NCBI GenBank assembly: GCA_020627605.1
Contig: JAHDGO010000006.1
Coordinates: 1-20,547, forward strand
Direction: 5' to 3'
DNA: 20,547 nucleotides
Origin: Yoonia sp.
Lineage (GTDB): Bacteria > Pseudomonadota > Alphaproteobacteria > Rhodobacterales > Rhodobacteraceae
The notes beneath the pieces are model-generated. The model made no database searches, had not been told where the DNA came from, and was given only the letters and a program-made list of their open reading frames with translations. Each line of letters opens with the position of its first letter. Positions within the stretch are counted from its first letter, which is position 1. Position numbers and translations under genes: made by a program. Shown piece after piece: positions 5,934 through 13,575 of this stretch.

Positions 5934-7633
5934 AAATCCCGCGCCTCTGGCGCGAAATCCTGAATGGTGAAGTCCATAGCCAATGTGTAGCTGTCGTCGG
6001 TCTGGGTCGTGTCGATGCGCCCGCCAAGTTGCATGGCAAAGGCGTTCATCAGCGTGCTGCCAAGGCCGGTGCTGTCTTCTGGCGCGTCCCCTCCAATGGT
6101 GTTTGTCAGGCGAACTTGGCAAAGATCGCCCTCTTGCCGCAGCGTGACGTCAATCTGCGGTTTGTCCCTGCGCCCATGCCCCACAAATTTCAGTGCATTT
6201 GCAGAGGCTTCTGCCAGCAGCAGTGACAGCGGGACGGCCTGATCGGGGTAGAGCATGACAGGTGAAACATCCAGATTCACAACGATGTCGGTGCCGTCAG
6301 CCGTCGCCATTTCGGTTGATTTCTGCACGATCTCCACCACGAGTTTGCCGACATCGACGCGCCCTGCATTCTCTGACTGATAAAGATCGCGGTGGATCGT
6401 GGCGAGGCTGAGGACACGTTCCTGCAGCCGCCGCAGGATCGTACGTGTTTCTTCATGTTCTGCCGCGCGGATCTGCATGTTCATGATGGATGAGATCAGT
6501 TGCAGGTTGTTTTTGACCCGGTGGTGGATTTCCTTCACCAGCACGCCCTTTTCGCGCAATGCGTCCTCTTGCAGGGCCTCATCGCGCAGGATTTCCTCGC
6601 TCATGCGCTGGAAATTGTTTTCGAGGTCCTCGATCTCCAGCGGGGTCAGGCTGTGACCGGTGCGTTCAAAGCGGGCCTGCCGGCTGTTTGCAAATTCGTC
6701 CATGCTCCGCCGCAATCGCCGCAGATGGCGCAAAACAAGCGTATTCATCGCAAGCATGGCAACGCACATGCTGGCGAACCACATCAGGACAGGGAACACC
6801 ATCGCCGCTACGCGCCCCGCCCAGCGACCAGCGACACTGTCTGTCGTGGTCCAGACCGCCATGACGGCTGCGGGGCTGCCCTCGATCGTGACAACACTGT
6901 AACGGCGTTCGACCCCATCCTGATTTTCGGCGCGGAATGTCTGCGGCTCTGTCGTGGACAAACCCGCCAGTTCCAGTCCTGTCGGCAGTTCGCGCATGGC
7001 CTCTGCCTTGTCGCCCCGCGCGGTCAGAATGGTGCCATCATCATTGAAGGTCAGCAGTGATTGAAGGCCAAGGGCGTCAAGCTCTTCATCTGTGTCAGGA
7101 ACCTGCTTGAGGGGGACAGATACCCTGACAAAACCGGCAAAAGCGCCGGAGATCTGAAACGGCTCTGAGACAATAAAGACTGATCCGCTATCTGTACTGA
7201 CGCTGCTGACGTCAATCACAGGCGCGGCGGATGCGATGTCAGCGTCAAAGCTGGTGGTGCCCGAGTAATCGATGACCTCTGTCCCGGACGAACATTCCAC
7301 CACACCGGTCAACGGCAGAACACCAACAAAGCTGAATTCCGGATTGCCTTCGACGAAACGCGACAGGATCGGGGCGCAGGTGGATGGATCGTCCAGCAGA
7401 TCGGGTGCGATGGACCCGAACAGGCGCGCCGCACCGACGGCCCGTTCAATCAGCAGCTGTTCTGACCGCGCAGCGCGTTCGGTAAGTCCCAAAAGGGCGT
7501 TTTCGACGTTGCGGTCCGCTTCTGCGGCGACGCGATTGGTTTGGTACACGGCGATGGACCCCAGCGGCAGCAACGCCAAGGTCATCAGTGCAACAAGTTG
7601 CACATTCAGCCGCCGGTACCACTGCCCCATCAT
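5930..7633 (-). CDS. Membrane sensor histidine kinase, HisKA_2 type (probable GSR kinase)
   Basis: A 567-aa sensor kinase. Transmembrane helix 1 is at about residues 11-30, a periplasmic sensor region of about 240 residues follows, helix 2 is at about 275-300, then a short linker or HAMP-like coil to about 360. The HisKA_2 dimerisation/phosphorylation segment EIHHRVKNNLQ is at 369-379, with H371 the likely phospho-acceptor, and a HATPase domain follows (N-box around ASANALKF at 476-483, G-box GLGSTLMNAF at 523-532). HisKA_2/HWE kinases next to ecfG are the usual phospho-donors to PhyR in the alphaproteobacterial general stress response, so this is probably the stress-sensing kinase. The start overlaps the ecfG stop as ATGA, and a second ATG follows immediately. 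It is followed with a 4-bp overlap by the phospholipase D gene. The signal sensed is unknown. Confidence 0.92.
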   Translation of the reverse strand: MMGQWYRRLNVQLVALMTLALLPLGSIAVYQTNRVAAEADRNVENALLGLTERAARSEQLLIERAVGAARLFGSIAPDLLDDPSTCAPILSRFVEGNPEFSFVGVLPLTGVVECSSGTEVIDYSGTTSFDADIASAAPVIDVSSVSTDSGSVFIVSEPFQISGAFAGFVRVSVPLKQVPDTDEELDALGLQSLLTFNDDGTILTARGDKAEAMRELPTGLELAGLSTTEPQTFRAENQDGVERRYSVVTIEGSPAAVMAVWTTTDSVAGRWAGRVAAMVFPVLMWFASMCVAMLAMNTLVLRHLRRLRRSMDEFANSRQARFERTGHSLTPLEIEDLENNFQRMSEEILRDEALQEDALREKGVLVKEIHHRVKNNLQLISSIMNMQIRAAEHEETRTILRRLQERVLSLATIHRDLYQSENAGRVDVGKLVVEIVQKSTEMATADGTDIVVNLDVSPVMLYPDQAVPLSLLLAEASANALKFVGHGRRDKPQIDVTLRQEGDLCQVRLTNTIGGDAPEDSTGLGSTLMNAFAMQLGGRIDTTQTDDSYTLAMDFTIQDFAPEARDF

Positions 7634-8184
7634 GACGGAAGATTGGGGCTACCAACGACAGCGACGGTCGCTGCGTCGGTCAATTCCAACGCATCGTTAC
7701 TGTCGAGTTGCAAAATCTCGGTCAACTTTGCACGGGCGCGGTTGACGCGGCTTTTCATCGTGCCGGTGGCGACGCCGCACATTTGTGCCGCATCATCATA
7801 GGAAAACCCTGACGCGCCCACCAAAATCAGGGCTTCGCGGTGTTCGTCTGCAAGCTGTTCAAACGCGGCACGGAAATCCATCATCTGCAAACGGCCATCA
7901 TGGTCGGGCTTGACGGACAATGTATCCGAAAATGCATTGTCGACGTCAGCAACCTCGCGATTAAGTTTGCGACGCGACGAATAGTAGTTGTTGCGCAAAA
8001 TGGTGAAAAGCCAGGCCCGCATGTTTGTGCCGGGCTGGAATTTGTCCATGTTTGACCACGCTTTCAGCACGGCATCCTGCATCATGTCATCAGCGGTCGC
8101 ACGGTTTCGCGTCAGGCTGAGCGCAAAGGCACGCAGCGCCGGCAAATGGGTGACCAGCTCATCCTTGGGGTCAAGGTCACTCAT
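7630..8184 (-). CDS. ecfG: RNA polymerase sigma factor EcfG (general stress sigma factor)
   Basis: A 184-aa ECF sigma factor of the EcfG (ECF15) type. The sigma-2 region spans about residues 10-75 (ATADDMMQDAVLKAW, then GTNMRAWLFTILRNNYYS) and sigma-4 about 100-155, with the helix-turn-helix FSYDDAAQMCGVATGTMKSRVNRAR. EcfG directs transcription of the alphaproteobacterial general stress response from GGAAC-N16/17-CGTT promoters and is held inactive by NepR until PhyR is phosphorylated. The start overlaps the end of nepR by 8 bp, and the stop overlaps the kinase start by 4 bp. Several matching promoters lie within 8 kb in this window, including one before nepR that suggests autoregulation. Assignment to EcfG rests on both the protein sequence and the nepR neighbour. 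Confidence 0.95.
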   Translation of the reverse strand: MSDLDPKDELVTHLPALRAFALSLTRNRATADDMMQDAVLKAWSNMDKFQPGTNMRAWLFTILRNNYYSSRRKLNREVADVDNAFSDTLSVKPDHDGRLQMMDFRAAFEQLADEHREALILVGASGFSYDDAAQMCGVATGTMKSRVNRARAKLTEILQLDSNDALELTDAATVAVVGSPNLPS

Positions 8185-8344
8185 TTTTATCTTTCATTTC
8201 GGTGTCTTGTGCGCGCAGCACGGCCAGCAGATCAATGATCTGATCAGGCATTTCATCGCTTTCGAGATCGGAAAAAACCCGCTTGAGGTTCTGATCGATA
8301 AAACGATCTATCCGGTCTTTTTTGGCGTCGCCGTCATCGGCCAT
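8177..8344 (-). CDS. nepR: Anti-sigma factor NepR
   Basis: A 55-aa protein matching NepR, the anti-sigma factor that binds EcfG and is displaced by the sigma-like domain of phosphorylated PhyR. The family core is visible as IDQNLKRVFSDLESDEMPDQ then IIDLLAVL (about residues 16-43), in particular the L-x-x-[VI]-[FY]-x-x-L then P-D-x-[FI]-x-x-L-L spacing. The frame is open for 28 codons upstream, but that extension crosses the promoter region and has no family resemblance. The ATG at 8344 fits the usual NepR length. A modest AAGG lies about 11 bases before it. It overlaps ecfG by 8 bp, the standard arrangement. Confidence 0.92.
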   Translation of the reverse strand: MADDGDAKKDRIDRFIDQNLKRVFSDLESDEMPDQIIDLLAVLRAQDTEMKDKNE

Positions 8345-8388
8345 GATATTGCTGCCTTTTTTGTCATCTGCGTCATATAACGTAGCCC

Positions 8389-8413
8389 AACTTTGGCAAA
8401 CCTCCATCGTTCC
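8389..8413 (-). promoter_or_regulatory. EcfG-like promoter for the nepR-ecfG-kinase-PLD operon
   Basis: On the minus strand GGAAC (8413-8409), 16 bases, AGTT (8392-8389): one mismatch from the EcfG consensus at the least constrained -10 base. It lies about 45 bp before the nepR ATG. This is the place where EcfG autoregulation is usually found, so I infer a positive feedback promoter. Confidence 0.72.
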
Positions 8414-8584
8414 CAAATAATTGGACATTGATCAAATTTTTCACTGCGGGCGGCAGGTCAGCCACAAGGCGATGACACATGATTTGCATGAAAGCCGCAG
8501 CATCTGAAGACGGCAGGTTCTTATATTCAGGGAATGCTGTCGGATAATTTGCCAGCTATGTGCTGCGCCATTCATCCGGCCGGG
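8414..8584. other. Non-coding gap between DUF1328 and the nepR promoter
   Basis: About 170 bp between the DUF1328 stop and the nepR promoter. It holds no convincing gene. A minus-strand frame of about 44 codons starts with an ATG around 8568 but has no recognisable sequence or ribosome site. There is no T-tract terminator. This is roughly where phyR is often found in related loci, but no trace of its sigma-like or receiver domain is visible. Confidence 0.4.
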
Positions 8585-8752
8585 TCACGACCTGTTGGCC
8601 AACACCCGCATGATGACCGTGGCCACGAAAAGCGTCAGGAACACGAAGAACAACAGCTGTGCGACACCGGTTGATGCATCACCAATTCCGCCGAAGCCAA
8701 AGATGCCGGCGATGGTCGCGATCAGCAAAAAAGCAATGGCATAGGCCCGCAT
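8585..8752 (-). CDS. DUF1328 small membrane protein (YtjA-like, 55 aa)
   Basis: A 55-aa protein made of two hydrophobic helices around a Gly-rich turn: MRAYAIAFLLIATIAGIFGF, then GGIGDASTGVAQ, then LLFFVFLTLFVATVIMRVL. This is the DUF1328/YtjA pattern, a family of tiny stress-associated inner-membrane proteins without a known biochemical role. The start at 8752 has an excellent ribosome site (AGGAGG, five bases before the ATG). An exact EcfG-type promoter lies about 60 bp upstream. It is transcribed in the same direction as nepR but is separated from it by 240 bp and has its own promoter. DUF1328 genes are frequent members of EcfG regulons, which fits. Confidence 0.88.
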   Translation of the reverse strand: MRAYAIAFLLIATIAGIFGFGGIGDASTGVAQLLFFVFLTLFVATVIMRVLANRS

Positions 8753-8812
8753 CCTGTCCTCCTTTCACATCACTGTGGCAAGCGACCATCGCCTGCCAGC
8801 GTCCGGAGAGCG

Positions 8813-8837
8813 AACGAGGGATTGGAAACGCAGTTCC
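8813..8837 (-). promoter_or_regulatory. EcfG-type promoter for DUF1328
   Basis: On the minus strand GGAAC (8837-8833), 16 bases, CGTT (8816-8813): an exact EcfG consensus. The predicted transcript leader before the DUF1328 ATG at 8752 is about 50 bases. Confidence 0.8.
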
Positions 8838-8942
8838 ATGATGACGCCAAATGCAACCAATCGCGATTTCCTGCGTTAGGCTGCCTGAAGGCGTTGAAAA
8901 AGAAGGGAAGTTAGATCGTAGTTTGGACGCATGTGCAGGTGT

Positions 8943-9311
8943 TCAGGTGGTGGTCTCGTCGGGCTTTGGGGTGGTGTCGGGGCTGATCGCTGCAAGAACC
9001 ATATCGCTGGTGAATGGCAGTTCGACATAGGCGGCAGGAAAGTCAAAGTCTTTGTCCTTGCCCATGACGACAATCAGGCTTCCGCGGGTCGCGGCGGCCC
9101 GAATGACGCGGGCAAGATCGGGATCGCCGCCAAGCACGGCGCTTTTGATGAAGAAGGCGGTGTCTGGCCCATATGCGTTTATCGCCGGGCCAATATCGCG
9201 CAGAGAGAATCCTGCGGTCACCTGACCATCCGGATATTGCCGCACGAGCATATCCTCCAGGTCCATGCAAACGATGGGATCAGGTTCGATGATGATGAAA
9301 TTCTTGGACAT
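8943..9311 (-). CDS. Degenerate single-domain receiver (pseudo-response regulator)
   Basis: A 122-aa protein with the fold pattern of a CheY-like receiver: FIIIEPDPIVCMDLEDMLV at residues 5-23 resembles the opening strand, acidic pocket and helix of PhyR/FixJ-type receivers, and ELPF at 97-100 corresponds to the usual KPF. Key residues are missing. The expected phospho-acceptor Asp after the third strand is replaced (AFFIKS at 52-57, I55 at the Asp position) and the conserved Lys is Leu (L98). E9 and D11 remain. It is therefore probably not phosphorylated in the normal way and may act as a binding or decoy receiver. The start has GGGGG four bases upstream. It is divergent from the Crp/Fnr gene, sharing an 80-bp promoter region in which I see no EcfG element. 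A role in the stress response next door is possible but not shown. Confidence 0.72.
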   Translation of the reverse strand: MSKNFIIIEPDPIVCMDLEDMLVRQYPDGQVTAGFSLRDIGPAINAYGPDTAFFIKSAVLGGDPDLARVIRAAATRGSLIVVMGKDKDFDFPAAYVELPFTSDMVLAAISPDTTPKPDETTT

Positions 9312-9391
9312 ACAGCCCCCTTCAGACTGCTTTCTTTACCATCGCACTTATGATCCTGCATTAATCTATGACATAGGGAGAGGACAATAAA

Positions 9392-10120
9392 TTGGCCACG
9401 AAATGTGAACATTGCCCATTGCGCCGACGCAACCTTTTCACGTCGATGACGCGCGAAGAAGTGATTGTCATGCAGAAATTCAAAGTTGGTGAGCTTGTGG
9501 TGGATGCCGGTGCGCCAATTCTGATGGAAGGCTCCAACAGTCCGCAACTTTTCACTGCCTTGCATGGCATGGGGCTGCGTCACAAGACTTTGGAAAACGG
9601 CAAGCGGCAGGTGGTGAACCTGATCCTGCCGGGTGATTTCATCGGCCTGCAGGCGGCCATGATGGGCGAGATGGGCCACTCAGTCGAAGCGACGACCAAG
9701 ATGACGCTCTGTGTGTTTGACCGGTCCTCAATGTGGAACTTCTTCAAGGATAATCCCAAGCGCGCTTATGCAATTACGTGGCTGGCTGCCGTTGAAGAGC
9801 ATTTTCTGGGTGGGGCCCTTGCCACCCTTGGACAGCGAGACGCCCTGCAGTCGGTGGCCTGGGCATTGACCAAGGTTTACCAACGAGGTGAGGCGCTTGG
9901 CCTTGTCAGTAATCAGCAGATGCCCTTCCCCTACCGCCAGCAGGATCTGGCGGATGCTCTGGGGCTGTCACTGGTGCACACAAACAAAACCCTGGCCAGC
10001 CTCAAAGGCCGGCAGTTGGCCCATTGGTCGGATGGCGTGCTAAGCATCAGCGATATTCAGGCATTGGCCGACATCGCGTTGCTAGATGACATCGACGTGC
10101 CTGAACGCCCGATCATGTAG
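9392..10120 (+). CDS. Crp/Fnr family transcriptional regulator
   Basis: A 242-aa Crp/Fnr regulator: an N-terminal cyclic-nucleotide-binding-like beta barrel (about residues 30-120, with VVNLILPGDFIGLQA at 74-88), a dimerisation helix to about 150, and a C-terminal winged helix-turn-helix (PYRQQDLADALGLSLVHTNKTL, about 180-201). The extreme N-terminus has a CEHCPLR motif (C5 and C8), and one further Cys occurs at 107. This is fewer and differently spaced Cys than FNR/FnrL need for a [4Fe-4S] cluster, so oxygen sensing is not supported. The barrel lacks an obvious cAMP-type ligand signature. I chose the TTG start at 9392 because AGAGGA lies seven bases before it and CEHCPLR-type beginnings are common in this subgroup. 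Targets are unknown. Confidence 0.88.
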   Translation: MATKCEHCPLRRRNLFTSMTREEVIVMQKFKVGELVVDAGAPILMEGSNSPQLFTALHGMGLRHKTLENGKRQVVNLILPGDFIGLQAAMMGEMGHSVEATTKMTLCVFDRSSMWNFFKDNPKRAYAITWLAAVEEHFLGGALATLGQRDALQSVAWALTKVYQRGEALGLVSNQQMPFPYRQQDLADALGLSLVHTNKTLASLKGRQLAHWSDGVLSISDIQALADIALLDDIDVPERPIM

Positions 10121-10177
10121 GGTCCGGGCCGACGCGGCAGACGTTTTCCGCCTTGATCCCCCACCCAGCGGCGCAGT

Positions 10178-11275
10178 CTAGGTGACCGCCAGAACGCGCG
10201 CCTTCGGGAACCGCGCCTCCAGCGCCGCGCACCAGTCTGTCACAAGTGGTTTCTTGACAAAGGCCACGACAGATCCGCCAAACCCGCCACCGGTCAGCCG
10301 TGCGCCATCGGCACCCTCCTCCAGAGCGCCGGCGACCAATGCGTCGATCTCTGGCAGTGACACGGCATAATCATCGCGTTGCGAGGCATGACTTTCATTC
10401 ATCAGTCTGGCGAAGGCCGTGCTGTCACCCGATTTCAGCGCGTCGATCGCGGCAACGACGCGGGCGTTTTCCGTCACAATGTGCCGCGCCCGTCCGTCCA
10501 GTGGGGCGGGCAACGCATTGATCGCTGGCAGATCGCCAACGCCCAGATCGCTGAGCATCTCAACCCCAAGGGCCGCACAGGCCGCGTTGCATTCCGCGAC
10601 GCGCTGTTCATATCCGCCTTCGCTGAGCTTGTGACCAACACCGGAATGGACAACGACAAAATGGTGGCTCTCCGGTAGAGGGGCGGCGGTGGAATCCAGC
10701 GTACGGGGATTGAGGTACAGCGCCGAACCCGGCGAGCCGACAGAGACAGAAAACTGATCCATGATACCGCAGGGCACGCCCATGAACTCATTCTCGGCCT
10801 TGCGGGCGATGATGGCCATATCGGTTGGTGTCACCGACAACCCGAACAGTGCCGACGCAGCGCGCATCGCGCCGATCTCCAGTGCGGCAGAGCTGGACAA
10901 GCCCGACCCAACCGGCAGGTTCGTCGCCGCCATGATCCGAAGACCGGTATCAAGCGTTTGATCTGCCAGCAGAAATTTCAACGTGCCAAGGACGTAGTCG
11001 CTCCAGTGGTCGGTCGGGCCTTCATCGAAACGGCGTGTCGCGACCCCTTCAAATGCAGAGCTCGCGATGGCGACCTCGCCAGCTGGACCGCCGCGCCCAA
11101 TGGCGATGGCCGTGCCCAGTGACAACGGCATCGGCAGGACAAACCCACCGTTATAGTCAGTGTGTTCGCCCAGCAGGTTCACGCGACCAGGGGCAAAGGC
11201 GCTCTGCGCCGCAGGTTCGGAAAACGTGGCCGCATAGGCGGCTTCGGCATCTTGGCAAAGGGTGTCACTGGACAT
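10178..11275 (-). CDS. galK: Galactokinase
   Basis: A 365-aa GHMP-family galactokinase, which phosphorylates galactose to galactose-1-phosphate in the Leloir pathway (cytosolic). The galactokinase signature GRVNLLGEHTDYNGGFVLP is at about residues 30-48, the ATP-binding GHMP loop LPVGSGLSSSAALE at about 119-132, the catalytic-Asp segment CGIMDQFSVSVG near 175-186, and the C-terminal glycine motif ARLTGGGFGGSVVAFV near 330-345. Length is slightly shorter than the E. coli enzyme, with no motif missing. The ATG lies two bases after the galT stop, so the genes form a galTK operon. The gene converges with the Crp/Fnr regulator, leaving only 57 bp between stops and no clear T-tract terminator. Confidence 0.95.
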   Translation of the reverse strand: MSSDTLCQDAEAAYAATFSEPAAQSAFAPGRVNLLGEHTDYNGGFVLPMPLSLGTAIAIGRGGPAGEVAIASSAFEGVATRRFDEGPTDHWSDYVLGTLKFLLADQTLDTGLRIMAATNLPVGSGLSSSAALEIGAMRAASALFGLSVTPTDMAIIARKAENEFMGVPCGIMDQFSVSVGSPGSALYLNPRTLDSTAAPLPESHHFVVVHSGVGHKLSEGGYEQRVAECNAACAALGVEMLSDLGVGDLPAINALPAPLDGRARHIVTENARVVAAIDALKSGDSTAFARLMNESHASQRDDYAVSLPEIDALVAGALEEGADGARLTGGGFGGSVVAFVKKPLVTDWCAALEARFPKARVLAVT

Positions 11276-11277
11276 CT

Positions 11278-12324
11278 TTATGCGTCCTTTCTGGCGTCTT
11301 TGTAATGGGTCGCACTTTGTGCGCGCAGCTGCTCGGCGGCGGTCTCGGCTGTCAGGTCGCGTTGCGATTCTGCCAGCATTTCATAGCCCACCATGAATTT
11401 CTTGACCGTGGCAGAGCGCAGGAGCGGCGGATAGAAATGCGCATGCAACTGCCAATGCGCGTTGCCGTCGCCGTTAAAGGGCGCGCCGTGCCAGCCCATC
11501 GAGTAGGGAAACTCTGTCTCAAACAGATTGTCATACCGCGTGCAGAGCGCCTTGATGATGTCGGCAAGCGACGTGCGCTCCTGCTCTGACAGATCTGGCA
11601 GACGCAACACATGGCGTTTGGGCAGCAGAAGCGTCTCAAAGGGCCAGACGGCCCAGAATGGCACAACGGCGATCCAGTCATCATTCTCGACAACGGTTCT
11701 GGCACCGTCGGCGGCCTCAAGTGCCGCATAGCTGACCAGCAGGTTGGTGCCCGTTGCTGCCAGATGCGCCTGTTGCGCTGCATCCTCGGTCGCAATCTCA
11801 TTCGGCAGAAAATCAGAGGCCCAGATCTGCCCGTGCGGATGCGGGTTGGAACAGCCCATCACCTCGCCCTTGTTCTCAAAGATGGCGACATGCTGATGGG
11901 TCGCACCCAGCTCTGCCGTTTGGGCGGCCCAGAGATCAACCACCTGACGGATGTTTGCGACATCCATCTCTGGCAAGGTCAGGTCATGGCGTTCGGAAAA
12001 GCAGATGACCTTGGCGGTGCCAGATACGGGTTCTGACCGCAGAAGACCGGCATCGCTGTCACTTGCGGGGCCGCGCTCTGTCAGCAGGGCGGGAAAATCG
12101 TTCGGAAAGATATAGGGCCCGCGATAGTCGGGATTGACCGTCCCGTTGACGCGGGTGTTGCCAGCACAAAGATAGCATTTCGGGTCATGGGCGGGCTTGT
12201 TGTCGGCTGTCACCGTCTCGGATTTGCCCTGCCACGGCCGCTTGTTGCGATGCGGAGAGACAAGCACCCATTCGTTTTTGAGTGGATTGAACCGCCGGTG
12301 CGGGTGTGTGCTGAGCTCGTCCAT
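11278..12324 (-). CDS. galT: Galactose-1-phosphate uridylyltransferase
   Basis: A 348-aa GalT, which exchanges UMP between UDP-glucose and galactose-1-phosphate in the Leloir pathway. The HIT-type active-site motif [10 protein letters not shown] contains the nucleophilic His. The zinc-site region [12 protein letters not shown] lies near residue 50, and [15 protein letters not shown] near the C-terminus supplies further metal/active-site His residues. The in-frame ATG at 12348 is less likely, because family proteins begin near HPHRRFNPL and GAGGA precedes the ATG at 12324. It is the first gene of the galTK pair. No galE (epimerase) or galactose transporter is visible in the window. A CTTGGC-N5-GCCAAG inverted repeat 60 bp upstream is a possible operator. 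Confidence 0.95.
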   Translation of the reverse strand: MDELSTHPHRRFNPLKNEWVLVSPHRNKRPWQGKSETVTADNKPAHDPKCYLCAGNTRVNGTVNPDYRGPYIFPNDFPALLTERGPASDSDAGLLRSEPVSGTAKVICFSERHDLTLPEMDVANIRQVVDLWAAQTAELGATHQHVAIFENKGEVMGCSNPHPHGQIWASDFLPNEIATEDAAQQAHLAATGTNLLVSYAALEAADGARTVVENDDWIAVVPFWAVWPFETLLLPKRHVLRLPDLSEQERTSLADIIKALCTRYDNLFETEFPYSMGWHGAPFNGDGNAHWQLHAHFYPPLLRSATVKKFMVGYEMLAESQRDLTAETAAEQLRAQSATHYKDARKDA

Positions 12325-12385
12325 GGTGTCCTCACTTATGGCGCGCAAGCATCTGCACGCGCAGGAATTTGTCCGCTCTGTTGGG

Positions 12386-12402
12386 CTTGGCAGATGGCCA
12401 AG
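12386..12402. promoter_or_regulatory. Inverted repeat upstream of galT (possible operator)
   Basis: CTTGGC-N5-GCCAAG, a perfect 6-bp dyad, about 60 bp before the galT ATG in a 288-bp divergent region that otherwise contains no gene. The position suits a repressor or activator site for galTK or for the divergent DUF849 gene. No regulator can be named from sequence. Confidence 0.35.
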
Positions 12403-12612
12403 TCAAGCGACAAGCGGTCAACATCCTCCACCATAAACGCTCGCGCGGGGTGATGCCACACCTAGCCGCGATTGTGCCGCCGCTTTCGGCGCGGCGCACT
12501 GGACATCCACAGCGGCAGATTAAACACTGTGCCCCAAGACAAAGCGGAGGCTGACACGGGATGCCGGGTACCGACGATCATGATGGGCTATGCGCCCGGC
12601 CGGGTGGGTGTC

Positions 12613-13455
12613 ATGGCTGATGTAGCTGGCACGCCATGCATCCTGTGCTGCGCGATCACGGGATCGGTTCCGCGCAAGGCGCACAATCCAGCCCTGCCCA
12701 CCACCGTGACAGAGCAGATCGAAAGCAGCCATGCGGCGGTAGAGGCAGGTGCCAGCATCATTCACGCACATGTCCGCAATGATGACGAAACGCCGTCCTC
12801 TGATCCTGACCGCTTTGCCCTGTTGCAAGAAGGTTTGCAAAAGCACTGCCCCGGCGTGGTGATCCAGTTTTCCACTGGCGGGCGATCTGGCAGCGGGGCG
12901 GAACGTGGCGGCATGTTGCCCCTGCGGCCCGACATGGCATCACTTTCCGTAGGCTCTAACAACTTTCCGACGCGGGTCTATGAGAACCCGCCAGATCTGG
13001 TGGCATGGCTCGCCGCAGAGATGCAGCGCTATCACATCACGCCCGAGATCGAGGCCTTTGATCTGTCACATATCCTGCACGCCATCGCGATGTCGGCAGC
13101 GGGAAAGCTACATGGCAGGCTTTATGTTCAATTCGTCATGGGTGTCAGGAACGCGATACCTGCGGACCGTGATGTCTTTGATTTCTATGTCAAAACCATG
13201 CAGCAGCGCGCACCAGACGCGCAGTGGTGTGCCGCCGGTGTTGGCGCGGCGCAACTGGATGTGAACGAATGGGCGATTGCTGCCGGGGGGCACACACGCG
13301 CCGGGTTGGAGGATAATATCCGCCTTGATCGCGACAGGCTGGCCCCGTCAAACGCCGCGCTGATCGCGCGGGCGGCAGCGCTGTGCGAGAAATACGAACG
13401 CCCGGTTGCGACAATTGCGCAAACCCGGGCAATTCTGGGATTGCGGCCAGCGTGA
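12613..13455 (+). CDS. DUF849 / BKACE family beta-keto acid cleavage enzyme
   Basis: A 280-aa TIM-barrel zinc enzyme of the BKACE (DUF849, PF05853) family. These cleave beta-keto acids with acetyl-CoA, the founding member being Kce of lysine fermentation. The family start CILCCAITGS lies near residue 8, the metal-binding IIHAHVR (His pair) follows, then an FSTGGRSGSG loop, DLSHILHAI, QFVMGVRNAIPA, and near the C-terminus GGHTRAGLEDNI containing the glutamate expected as third metal ligand. The substrate cannot be predicted; the family is diverse. The frame is open back to 12472, but homology starts at CILCCAITG, so I use the ATG at 12613, although its ribosome site is weak. It is divergent from galT. 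The next gene converges. Confidence 0.88.
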   Translation: MADVAGTPCILCCAITGSVPRKAHNPALPTTVTEQIESSHAAVEAGASIIHAHVRNDDETPSSDPDRFALLQEGLQKHCPGVVIQFSTGGRSGSGAERGGMLPLRPDMASLSVGSNNFPTRVYENPPDLVAWLAAEMQRYHITPEIEAFDLSHILHAIAMSAAGKLHGRLYVQFVMGVRNAIPADRDVFDFYVKTMQQRAPDAQWCAAGVGAAQLDVNEWAIAAGGHTRAGLEDNIRLDRDRLAPSNAALIARAAALCEKYERPVATIAQTRAILGLRPA

Positions 13456-13518
13456 TGCCATACCGCCGTTCCCTGTTGGAGAGTGGCCTTTTTACACAAG
13501 CAACGCAGCCTGCGGGTG

Positions 13519-13553
13519 GGCCTGCGCCACCTTTGTTGAAGGCGGCACAGGCC
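13519..13553 (-). terminator. Hairpin downstream of the Roadblock gene
   Basis: Arms 13519-13531 and 13541-13553 with a 9-base loop. Read as minus-strand RNA all 13 pairs form (two are G-U), whereas on the plus strand those two positions mismatch. The hairpin is thus adapted to transcripts of the dynamin/Roadblock operon, which ends at 13576. There is no U run, so efficient intrinsic termination is uncertain. Confidence 0.5.
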
Positions 13554-13575
13554 AGTATGCAATGTTTGATCAGCC

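Noticed and set aside
5934..6122. N-terminal extension of the phospholipase D protein
   Set aside because: These 63 codons are the histidine kinase coding end read in another frame; the TTG at 5933 with TTGA overlap is more plausible.
8434..8568. Possible 44-codon minus-strand gene upstream of nepR
   Set aside because: No family resemblance, no Shine-Dalgarno sequence, and a composition rich in Cys/Arg/His typical of non-coding frames.
12386..12402. The dyad upstream of galT as a sigma-54 promoter (TTGGCA beginning)
   Set aside because: The second half does not match the TTGC element at the required spacing.
13445..13473. GGAAC on the minus strand at 13473-13469 as another EcfG promoter
   Set aside because: No GTT at 16-17 bases spacing, and it would point into the end of the DUF849 gene, not to a minus-strand gene start.
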